A stretch of 64,000 bases of DNA from CAZQKE01 sp964593865 (GTDB lineage: Bacteria > Chloroflexota > Anaerolineae > JAAYZQ01). Location of the stretch: contig CAZQKE010000089.1 of the NCBI GenBank assembly GCA_964593865.1, forward strand, positions 1 through 64,000, in the 5' to 3' direction. The position numbers were made by a program, and so were the translations under genes. Each line of letters starts with the position of its first letter. Position 1 is the first letter of the stretch. Below the pieces are notes generated by a model. The model was not told the DNA's origin and made no database searches. It saw only the letters and a program-made list of their open reading frames with translations. Below, one piece after another: positions 57,054 through 64,000 of the stretch.

Positions 57054-58168
57054 CATGGCGATTCTCTGGCAACCAGGGGCAGGTAGACGCCGTAGCCCCA
57101 GAACGCCTCCTCCATAAAGTCGGCGATCAGCACCGTGGGGGTGGCGGTGACGAAGGCGATGGCCGCCATCTCCGAGACATGGTCGTAGCCGGGCAAAAAG
57201 TCGTGCCGGACATCAAAGCCCAGCTGTCCCAGTTTGTTATAGAACATGATCGCCTGTTCGGGGAGGGAAGGTAGGTCTTGCCCGCAGTGGAGCAGGTAAA
57301 AGGGCGGCAGGGTGGCCCCTTTCGTGACATAGGTGGTGGGGGAGCCTTCGTCCAGGGCTTCGGTGTCGGTGATCCCGCCGGGCCAGGTCTGGTTGATGTT
57401 CGCGCCAAAGACGACCATATTCAGGTCTTTGACCGAGTAGGCTCCGCTCAAACCGACCACGCCTTTGATGGCCGGGCGGAGGCGGGCGTAGGCGGGATGA
57501 GTAGCCAGGAGGGCGGCCAGGTGGCCGCCCGCCGAATGGCCGAACACGACGATCTGCTCCGGGTTGCCGCCGTAATCGCCGATGTACCCCACCGTCCGGC
57601 TCAGGGCGGCGGCCACATCCTGGATGTTGTCGGGATACCAGGCCGCTTTGGTCGCCGTGAGGACGCCTGCAGGGCCGCTCCCGCTCCGCCGGGCAGGGCA
57701 GTTTTCGGCCAGGGTCACCTGATCGGAGGTCAACCGGTAGTCAATGACGACCGTAACCCAGCCCAGCTCGCCGCTGAAGGAGCGGGAGACAAAGCCGTAT
57801 TGGTCGGCATAACCGTCGGTCCAGCCCCCGCCGTGGACGAAAAAGACCACAGGCCGCCTGTCCAAGGGGGTTCCATCCTGGACGGGGCGGTAGACCGTCA
57901 GGGTGTGGATGTCAAAGCAGGTTTTGGCATAGCGGGGATCGTCAATCAGGAAGGGAGGCGAATAGGGAAGGGTGTAAGAGATGACGGTGTAAGCGGAGTT
58001 GGACAGGTCGGCGGTTCCCGGAAGGGACGCGCGTTCGGGCAACTCGTAAGGAAAGGTCGCCCTATCCGCACTTCCGGCGTCCTGGGCGGTGACGCCGACG
58101 GTAAACACTGCCGCCAGCGTCATCAGCAGCAAGGCAACGGCGAGTGTCGCTCCCCATCCTGTCCTCAT
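57053..58168 (-). CDS. Secreted alpha/beta-hydrolase esterase with YLPLV C-terminal motif
   Basis: 371 aa. Signal peptide (about 1-28, cleavage after VTAQ). Oxyanion motif HGGGW, nucleophile in GHSAGG, acid and His in the C-terminal part (LPGYDHVSEM). This is a carboxylesterase/BD-FAE-type hydrolase. The last residues read YGVYLPLVARESP; a terminal YLPLV segment recurs on secreted Chloroflexota proteins and may be a surface-sorting or anchoring tag. It probably acts on esters outside the cell. Confidence 0.86.
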   Translation of the reverse strand: MRTGWGATLAVALLLMTLAAVFTVGVTAQDAGSADRATFPYELPERASLPGTADLSNSAYTVISYTLPYSPPFLIDDPRYAKTCFDIHTLTVYRPVQDGTPLDRRPVVFFVHGGGWTDGYADQYGFVSRSFSGELGWVTVVIDYRLTSDQVTLAENCPARRSGSGPAGVLTATKAAWYPDNIQDVAAALSRTVGYIGDYGGNPEQIVVFGHSAGGHLAALLATHPAYARLRPAIKGVVGLSGAYSVKDLNMVVFGANINQTWPGGITDTEALDEGSPTTYVTKGATLPPFYLLHCGQDLPSLPEQAIMFYNKLGQLGFDVRHDFLPGYDHVSEMAAIAFVTATPTVLIADFMEEAFWGYGVYLPLVARESP

Positions 58169-58192
58169 AGTTTAGTTCCCCCGGAGATGGCG

Positions 58193-58268
58193 GGCCGTCC
58201 GCAAATAGAATACGAATGCGCGAATTTGCCCGGCCCGTTCATGTGTCGCGGCGCATTCGCGGATGACC
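58193..58268. repeat. 76-bp palindromic intergenic element, copy 2
   Basis: Begins GGCCGTCCGCAAAT and ends ATTCGCGGATGACC, in the same layout and length as 33954-34028. The right terminus is less perfect than in copy 1. Confidence 0.6.
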
Positions 58269-58387
58269 AAGCCGAGTGGTTGGACCCGCACCGGGCGGGC
58301 CGTTGACCGACCGCCCGGCCACGGCCCCGAAAGAGGTGTTTCAATTGTCCGTACGGCCACGTCGCTCGGCGAGGGTCATAGGCTCCG

Positions 58388-58603
58388 TCAATGCTTTTCC
58401 GCTTCGGTGGCGGCGGAGGCGACGGCCCAGGCGACCACGCCCCACGACCCGCCGCCCAGCAGGACGCCCAGCAGCAGGGAACGAACGGTCAACGGGGCGA
58501 GATTGCCGCTGAGCAGACCGGCTACGGTCAACAGCGCGCCGAGCAGCCCCGCGATCAGGCCGATTTTGAGGGGAGCGTCCAACCGTGCCCAACGTTGTCT
58601 CAT
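58388..58603 (-). CDS. Small two-helix membrane protein
   Basis: About 71 aa after the ATG at 58603 (GGAGGTG site). Two hydrophobic helices (IGLIAGLLGALLTVAGLL and LLLGVLLGGGSWGVVAWAVA) with a short basic N-terminus and an acidic tail. No family recognised. It has its own strong promoter. Confidence 0.7.
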   Translation of the reverse strand: MRQRWARLDAPLKIGLIAGLLGALLTVAGLLSGNLAPLTVRSLLLGVLLGGGSWGVVAWAVASAATEAEKH

Positions 58604-58667
58604 AACACCTCCACAGGCCGGAAACTTGCGATTTTCGGATCGGACCGGAATCCGGACGGCTCCGTGT

Positions 58668-58696
58668 ATTATAAGGCACGATCCCCTGCAAGTCAA
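58668..58696 (-). promoter_or_regulatory. Promoter of the small membrane protein gene
   Basis: TTGACT (58696-58691), a 17-bp spacer and TATAAT (58673-58668) on the minus strand. Confidence 0.8.
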
Positions 58697-58859
58697 TTCG
58701 GCAAGCCCGGTTTTGCGCCCGGAGCGGAGGTGGATGCCTTGCCCCGGAAACGAAGGCGCGGAGAGGGGCCGTGTACGGTCAACCGCTCCGCGGCGAGTTT
58801 TGCCTCCGCGGTGCGGAATCTTGTAAATGCCTTTGCCCTGCCGCCTTGCCGGTCGGACA

Positions 58860-58888
58860 TTGACAAGCAGAGGGGGATGGTGTATTAT
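58860..58888 (+). promoter_or_regulatory. Promoter of the LysM-L,D-transpeptidase operon
   Basis: TTGACA (58860-58865), a 17-bp spacer and TATTAT (58883-58888). The region 58697-58859 between the two divergent promoters shows nothing else recognised. Confidence 0.78.
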
Positions 58889-59072
58889 GCTTCCGCTGCC
58901 GCTGGCCGAAAGGGGTGGGATGGCTTCGGCTCATACGGTCCCGGCGGCGCTCCCCTTGCGCCGGACCGCCGCGCGGGAGGGCACAGGCCCGAAAGCTTGG
59001 GCTGCGGCGAGGCCGAGATTTTGGAGTGGAAAGGAGGTCTGCGGATCAAAAGTGCGCGGATTTTGGTACACG

Positions 59073-60065
59073 ATGCTGCGCAGCCTGACAGACCACAAGA
59101 GTCGTCGTACCCGAATGTGGGTGCTTCTCTTGTTGTTGGCCCTGCCGACCGTGTTGCCTGTTTACGCGCAGGGGCAGCGGGTGCATGTTGTCCGGCGGGG
59201 GGAAACCCTCTACAGCATCGCCCGGCGTTACGGGACGACCGTGACCGCCATTGTCCAAGCCAACGGTTTGACCGATCCCGGCTTCATCTATGCCGGGCAG
59301 CGGTTGGTCATTCCCGGCAGCGGGAGCAGCGGCGCGACGGCTGCCGGCAGGACCTACATCGTCCGCCCCGGCGATACCCTATCGGCCATTGCTTACCGTT
59401 ATGGAACGACGGTGGCAGCCCTTGCCCAGGCCAACGGCTTGCGCGATCCCCGCTTGATCTATGTCGGGCAGCGGCTTGTCATCCCCGGCGGTGGTGGGGA
59501 TGGCGTGGCTCCTACCGGCGGAACCTATGTCGTCCGCGCCGGGGATACGCTGGCATCTATTGCCTACCGCCACGGAACCACGGTGGCGGCCCTTGTCCGG
59601 GCCAACGGTCTGCGCAATCCCAATTTCATCTACCCCGGTCAGCGGCTGACCATCCCCGCCGGGGGTGCGGCTCCGGCGGCGGGCGGCGGCAAGCGCATCG
59701 TCGTAGACCTTTCGGCCCAACGGATGTATGTTTACCAGGACGGTCAATTGCTCTGGAACTGGGTTGTTTCTACAGGGCGGCCCGGTCAGGCAACGGCGGT
59801 GGGCCACTACAAAGTGCTGAACAAGATCCCCAACGCTTATGCTTCCACCTGGGGCCTGCAAATGCCCTATTGGTTGGGCATCTATTGGGCCGGTAGTTTG
59901 CAGAACGGCATCCACGCCCTGCCCATCATGTCCGACGGTCGGCGGCTGTGGGAAGGCTACTTGGGGACGCCCGTCTCCTTCGGTTGTATCATCCTCAGCA
60001 CGGAGAACGCCCGAACCTTGTACAACTGGGCCACGGTCGGTACGCCGGTGGATATTGTCTGGTGA
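59073..60065 (+). CDS. Secreted LysM (x3) L,D-transpeptidase
   Basis: About 330 aa. After a basic N-terminus and signal helix (WVLLLLLALPTVLPVYAQG) there are three LysM repeats of about 45 residues each (VHVVRRGETLYSIARRYGTT and two close copies), then a YkuD catalytic domain with the active-site Cys305 in PVSFGCIIL and upstream His in GIHALP. It binds and crosslinks peptidoglycan or a related wall polymer. The canonical S-H-G-C is S-F-G-C here. Start: ATG at 59073 or GTG at 59055. It ends in a TGATG overlap with the MFS gene. Confidence 0.88.
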   Translation: MLRSLTDHKSRRTRMWVLLLLLALPTVLPVYAQGQRVHVVRRGETLYSIARRYGTTVTAIVQANGLTDPGFIYAGQRLVIPGSGSSGATAAGRTYIVRPGDTLSAIAYRYGTTVAALAQANGLRDPRLIYVGQRLVIPGGGGDGVAPTGGTYVVRAGDTLASIAYRHGTTVAALVRANGLRNPNFIYPGQRLTIPAGGAAPAAGGGKRIVVDLSAQRMYVYQDGQLLWNWVVSTGRPGQATAVGHYKVLNKIPNAYASTWGLQMPYWLGIYWAGSLQNGIHALPIMSDGRRLWEGYLGTPVSFGCIILSTENARTLYNWATVGTPVDIVW

Positions 60066-61249
60066 TGATGATGACACATCACGCGATCCCGACGGAGGCC
60101 GGAAGATTCCAGGCCGACCGCGTGGTGACGATCAGCGCGGGCCATGCCGTCCACGACACTTATACCGCCTTTTTGAATCCCCTCCTCCCTGCTTTTAGGG
60201 AGAATTTGGCCCTTTCCAACACGGAGGCGGGGTTGTTGTCGGTGTTTACCCAGGGGCCATCCTTATTGCAACCGGTCATCGGTCACCTGGCCGACCGCAA
60301 AGACTTGAGTCGCTTGGTGATCCTGACTCCGGCCATCACGGCGACGGCCATGGGGCTGTTGGGCATTGCCCCCGGTTACCTGGTGTTGGCTTTGCTGCTT
60401 TTGGTCGTCGGCCTTAGTTCGGCGACGCTCCATGCCGTTGCTCCTGTGGTCGCCGGGCGACTTTCGGGCCGAAGCCTGGGGCGGGGCATGGGGATTTGGA
60501 TGCTGGGCGGTGAGTTGGGGCGGTTCCTGGGGCCGTTGGTCATCGGTGCTTACTTTTTGCTCCACCCCGAAAGCTTGCGCAGCTTGCCCTTGCTAATGGT
60601 CGGTGGATGGCTGGCTTCGGCTCTGCTCTACATCCGGCTGCAGGGGGTGGAGTGGCGGCCTGCCGACGGCGACAACGGTCTGCCCTGGCGTCAGGCATTG
60701 CGGAGCATGGGGCCGTTCTTGATCCCGCTGGCGGTCATAATCGCCGTGCGTTCCTTCATGTCTGCTGCGTTGACCACCTATTTGCCCCTCTTTTTGGTGG
60801 ACGAAGGGGCGGCGACGGCAACGGCCAGTTTCTCCCTTTCCATTTTGGAAGCGGCGGGCGTTGCCGGAGCGCTGTTGGGGGGGAGCTTGAGCGACCGACT
60901 GGGCAGGCGAAAGATGTTGCTTCTTTCCTTGCTCGGCACACCGCCGTTGATGCTGGCCTTCTTGTTCGCCGATGGTTGGCTTCGCCTTCCGTTGTTGTTG
61001 CTGTTGGGACTTGTGGCTCTTTCGGTGACGCCGGTCATCATGGCCCTGGTGCAGGAAAGCTTCCCGGAAAGCCGTGCCCTGGCGAACGGAACCTACATGG
61101 CCTTGAGCTTCGGCATCCGCGCCGGGGTGATAGTCGTCGTCGGGCGGATGGGCGACATGTGGGGGTTGTCGCCGGCCTTTGGCTTCAGTGCGCTGATCCC
61201 CTTGCTGGGCGTGCCTTTTCTTTGGATGCTGCCCGCCCGGAGCCGCTGA
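60065..61249 (+). CDS. MFS transporter (Fsr-like)
   Basis: 394 aa with 12 predicted helices in two halves, separated by a cytoplasmic loop after helix 6 (about 185-200). The GHLADRKDLSRLVIL loop (A-motif position) and its repeat GSLSDRLGRRKMLLL are present. The pattern is like fosmidomycin-resistance/drug exporters; the substrate is not predictable. Three consecutive Met codons give a slightly ambiguous start. Confidence 0.85.
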   Translation: MMMTHHAIPTEAGRFQADRVVTISAGHAVHDTYTAFLNPLLPAFRENLALSNTEAGLLSVFTQGPSLLQPVIGHLADRKDLSRLVILTPAITATAMGLLGIAPGYLVLALLLLVVGLSSATLHAVAPVVAGRLSGRSLGRGMGIWMLGGELGRFLGPLVIGAYFLLHPESLRSLPLLMVGGWLASALLYIRLQGVEWRPADGDNGLPWRQALRSMGPFLIPLAVIIAVRSFMSAALTTYLPLFLVDEGAATATASFSLSILEAAGVAGALLGGSLSDRLGRRKMLLLSLLGTPPLMLAFLFADGWLRLPLLLLLGLVALSVTPVIMALVQESFPESRALANGTYMALSFGIRAGVIVVVGRMGDMWGLSPAFGFSALIPLLGVPFLWMLPARSR

Positions 61250-61307
61250 TCCGGTGGGGGTGGGCTTGCCAACGGAAAACCTGCCGTTGCGTGTTGGGGG
61301 AAAGATC

Positions 61308-62579
61308 ATGAAAAGACGAGCCATCCATGAGCGTGTCGTCATTACCGGCATGGGAGCCATTACCTCTGTGGGCCTGAATGTGGAGGAGACGTGGCGGAAC
61401 CTGCTGGCCGGACGGTCGGGAATCGCCGCCATCACCCAGTTTGACGCCAGCCACCTGCCGGTTCGCATTGCCGGGGAGATCAAGGGTTTTGATCCCACCG
61501 AGTACATCCCTTTCAAGGAGGCGCGGCGTATGGCCCGTGCTTCCCAGTTGGCCCTGGCAGCCAGCGTGCAGGCCATGCAGGATGCCGGTCTGGGCGAACG
61601 GGTCCCCGTGCCGGAGCGGTCGGGGGTGATTGTGGGGACCGGCGTCGGTGGCCTGGATGCGGGCTTTGCTGCCTGGAAGACCTATCAGGCCAAAGGGTTG
61701 CGGCGGGTCAATCCCTTTGCCGCAATGTCCGTCTTGTGCAACATGCCTGCCCACCACGTGAGCCATCGCTTCCAATGCCAAGCGTACAACAACACCACCG
61801 TCACCGCTTGTGCGGCGGGGACCATTGCCATCGGTGACGCCGCCGAAGCGATCCGGCGGGGGGCCGCCGACCTGATGCTGGCCGGTGGGGTGGAGGGCAT
61901 GATCCACGAGGTGATCATCGGTGCATTTTCCATCATGCGCGTCCTGGCGACCGATAACGAACACCCGGAGCAGGCGTGCAAACCCTTTGACGCCCGCCGT
62001 GACGGTTTCTGCAGCGCGGAAGGGGTGGCCATGGTGGTTCTGGAGCGGCTGGACAAGGCGATGGAACGGGGCGCAACCATTTACGCCGAGGTTCTGGGGT
62101 ATGCCGCCAGTTCGGATGCCTTCCATGCTGCTATTCCCGACCCGGAAGGAGCGGGGGCGGTGCGTGCCATGAAATGGGCATTGGAGGATGCCGGGATCGC
62201 GCCGGAGGAGGTTGACTATATCAATGCCCACGGCCCCGGTACGGTGGTAGGCGATCCCATAGAGACCAAGGCCATCAAAACCGTGTTCGGCGACCATGCC
62301 TACCGTGTGCCGATCAGCTCCACCAAGTCCATGACCGGCCATGCCTTGGGGGGCAGCGGGGCCATTGAGACGGTCGTTTGCGCCAAAACCATCGGCGAGG
62401 GTATCATCCATCCGACCATCAACTATCAGGTTCCCGATCCGGAGTGCGATTTGGACTATGTACCCAACGTCGCCCGCAAGGCGGAGGTCCGCACGACGCT
62501 CAACAATTCCTTTGGGCTGGGAGGGCAGAACGCTTGCTTGGTCTTGCGCCGTTTTGAGGGACTTGAGGAGAGAACATGA
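61308..62579 (+). CDS. Beta-ketoacyl-ACP synthase II (FabF-like)
   Basis: 423 aa. Condensing-enzyme fold with nucleophile Cys168 in TACAAGT, first catalytic His308 in NAHGPGT and second His345 in TGHALGG. Typical FabF reads NAHGTST and GHLLGA at these places, so the active site is intact but divergent. Elongates fatty acyl-ACP with malonyl-ACP. Ribosome site GGGGGAAAG. No other fatty-acid genes are near. Confidence 0.9.
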   Translation: MKRRAIHERVVITGMGAITSVGLNVEETWRNLLAGRSGIAAITQFDASHLPVRIAGEIKGFDPTEYIPFKEARRMARASQLALAASVQAMQDAGLGERVPVPERSGVIVGTGVGGLDAGFAAWKTYQAKGLRRVNPFAAMSVLCNMPAHHVSHRFQCQAYNNTTVTACAAGTIAIGDAAEAIRRGAADLMLAGGVEGMIHEVIIGAFSIMRVLATDNEHPEQACKPFDARRDGFCSAEGVAMVVLERLDKAMERGATIYAEVLGYAASSDAFHAAIPDPEGAGAVRAMKWALEDAGIAPEEVDYINAHGPGTVVGDPIETKAIKTVFGDHAYRVPISSTKSMTGHALGGSGAIETVVCAKTIGEGIIHPTINYQVPDPECDLDYVPNVARKAEVRTTLNNSFGLGGQNACLVLRRFEGLEERT

Positions 62580-63265
62580 AACAGATCACCAACGAGAAAA
62601 AGATCGTGCGGGGGGCGCGGGTGGGCAAAGTTGCCACCTTGATCGGCCTGGGGTTCTTGGTAGGGGGGTTGATCATCTCTTTGGTCTTTCAAGATTCGCC
62701 CCAGTTGTGGCTTTCTTTCCTCTGTTTGCTCCTGGGGTTGATCGTCTCCAGCATCGGTACGGCGAATATGAACCGTTGGGTGCGTGAACCACGCGCCGAT
62801 CAGGCCCTGGCCCGTGCCCTCAAAGGGTTTGATGACCGTTATAAACTCTACAACTATTGCTTGCCTGCCCCTCACGTTCTGCTCAGTCCACTGGGCCTGT
62901 TTGTCCTCACCGCCCTGGGCCACGATGGAACGATCCGTTTTGACGGCAAAAAGTTCCGCCGTGATTTCAGCTTGGGCCGCCTTTTGCGCTTCATGGCCGA
63001 GGAGGGCTTGGGCAATCCTCTGGCCGAAGCCGATGCCCAGGTGCAGGCGTTGCAGAAACTCCTCCAGGCCCATGGGGTGGAGGCAGAGGTCAAAAACATT
63101 TTGGTCTTTTTCAGTCCCCAGGTTCGGCTGGAGGTGCAGGACCCGCCTCGCCCTGTGGTCGTTCCCAAAGGGCTGAAAAAAGCACTGCGCAAGATGGGAG
63201 ATAAAATTCCGGGGGAGCAGTACCGTCGGCTGGAGCAACTGCTTGAATCTGAAGCGGAGTTGTGA
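62576..63265 (+). CDS. Membrane protein with NERD-like cytoplasmic domain
   Basis: 229 aa. Two N-terminal helices (VATLIGLGFLVGGLIISLVF and WLSFLCLLLGLIVSSIG) precede a soluble domain (about 75-225) opening LKGFDDRYKLYNYCLPAPHV, similar in feel to NERD (nuclease-related) domains but without confident catalytic residues. The ATG overlaps the fabF stop (ATGA). Function unknown. Confidence 0.65.
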   Translation: MKQITNEKKIVRGARVGKVATLIGLGFLVGGLIISLVFQDSPQLWLSFLCLLLGLIVSSIGTANMNRWVREPRADQALARALKGFDDRYKLYNYCLPAPHVLLSPLGLFVLTALGHDGTIRFDGKKFRRDFSLGRLLRFMAEEGLGNPLAEADAQVQALQKLLQAHGVEAEVKNILVFFSPQVRLEVQDPPRPVVVPKGLKKALRKMGDKIPGEQYRRLEQLLESEAEL

Positions 63266-63268
63266 TCT

Positions 63269-64000
63269 TTACAGGAGGCGCAGCAAGCGATCCAGGTCCT
63301 CCTCTGTGTTGTAAAAATGGGGGGCGACACGGATCAACCCACCCCGCAGGGAGATGATGACGTCTGCTTTTTGCAGTCGTCGGGCCAACGCCTCCGAGGT
63401 GATGGTGGGGTGCCGGAAGCAGACGATCCCCGAACGCTCGCTGCGGTCGGCGATGGGTGAGGCGATCTCGCAGCCACGCGCCTGCAGCCCGGCGATGAGA
63501 AAGTCGGTCAGGGCAAGGATGCGCCGTTCAATGCGCTCTATGCCCACCTCCAGCAGCAATTCAACGGCCGCCGCCATGCCTACCAATCCGACCTGGTTGA
63601 GCGACCCCGGCTCGAACCGCTCCCCTGTCTTGCGCAGCGGTGAATCGTAACGGTAATAGTCGTCGCGGTCTACGACGGATCGCCAGCCGCTCATCACCGG
63701 TTCCAGCAGAGGGAGCCGGTTGCGTTGCACGTAAAGAAAGCCTGCGCCGATAGGTCCCAACATCCATTTGGCGGCATGGGCTGCCATGAAATCCAAAGGC
63801 GTTTCCTCCAGGCTGAAGCGCAGTGCCCCCAAGCCTTGAATGCCGTCTACGCACAGGAGAACTCCCCTCTCGCGGCAGAGGCGGCCCAGGGCGGCCAGGT
63901 CGTTGCGGTAGCCGCTGCCGAATTCAACCCAGCTGATGGCGACTAAACGGGTTCGCCCATCCATCAGGGCGGCGATGTCCGTCGGGGTGATGCGGTAGTC
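63269..64000 (-). CDS. Class V aminotransferase / cysteine desulfurase-like, 5' end cut by window edge
   Basis: The C-terminal about 243 residues of a fold-type I PLP enzyme. The partial sequence has the cofactor Asp in LLCVDGIQ, the Schiff-base Lys in AAHAAKWMLGPIG and the substrate-site region RYDSPLRKTGERFEPGSLN. This pattern fits isopenicillin N epimerase/selenocysteine lyase-like class V enzymes better than IscS (no catalytic Cys loop seen). The start lies beyond 64000. Confidence 0.88.
   Translation of the reverse strand, partial: DYRITPTDIAALMDGRTRLVAISWVEFGSGYRNDLAALGRLCRERGVLLCVDGIQGLGALRFSLEETPLDFMAAHAAKWMLGPIGAGFLYVQRNRLPLLEPVMSGWRSVVDRDDYYRYDSPLRKTGERFEPGSLNQVGLVGMAAAVELLLEVGIERIERRILALTDFLIAGLQARGCEIASPIADRSERSGIVCFRHPTITSEALARRLQKADVIISLRGGLIRVAPHFYNTEEDLDRLLRLL

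Overview
This window looks like a chromosomal contig from a member of the Chloroflexota, most likely Anaerolineae/Caldilineae/Ardenticatenia-like. The evidence is the 16S rRNA fragment, the GC-rich coding, several secreted proteins and lipoproteins with Chloroflexota-style architecture (one ends in a YLPLV-type tail), and small membrane proteins of the kind common in that phylum. The lineage is my reading of sequence character, not a database result. Nearly every promoter I can recognise is a TTGACA-N17-TATAAT (housekeeping sigma) type.

Layout. 1-1801: 3'-truncated 16S rRNA on the minus strand, driven by three tandem near-consensus promoters. 1837-7150: a Nudix-GNAT fusion, a small membrane protein and a BMP-type nucleoside ABC importer (one permease, ATPase, lipoprotein). 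7616-12261: six-gene minus-strand operon (transaldolase, DUF6504-like, aminotransferase, uracil phosphoribosyltransferase, dCMP deaminase, CBS-CBS-ACT). 12291-16102: two response regulators, CvpA, MutS2. 16173-20635: divergent plus-strand operon encoding a P-type ATPase homologue that has lost its catalytic aspartate, a membrane PH/AlbA_2 protein and a Nudix hydrolase. 20641-23072: glycosyltransferase, a decayed beta-helix gene, an AT-richer lipoprotein and a dispersed repeat. 23279-28000: UspA-permease-UspA operon, DUF4405 and DUF2202 proteins. 28029-32132: dtd, Hsp20, Lon, response regulator. 32227-37731: PHP-AlbA_2 fusion, wHTH-AAA ATPase, MoaB/Mog, HutI, glutaredoxin. 38083-42037: operon led by a PocR-type regulator with DsrE-like, TusA, DsrM/NarI-like cytochrome b and DsrK/HdrD-like Fe-S proteins. 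42095-46350: GlmS, a secreted Ig-like lipoprotein, an orphan HypB and tRNA-Tyr. 46453-48987: MetG with a leader-peptide attenuator, then tRNA-Phe-Gly-Cys-Leu. 49252-64000: DUF4349 lipoprotein, LipM/LplA-like, RimO, TrxB, DUF1858, Fe-ADH, MBL hydrolase, B12/radical SAM protein, esterase, LysM L,D-transpeptidase, MFS, FabF and a partial class V aminotransferase.

How it fits together. Much of the window is housekeeping (translation, nucleotide salvage, proteostasis, lipoate and thiol chemistry) in compact, translationally coupled operons. The more unusual parts are the pseudo-P-type ATPase operon, the attenuator in front of metG, the regulator-led sulfur-carrier/electron-transfer operon, the two AlbA_2 proteins of different architecture, and several families of short intergenic repeats, two of them palindromic.
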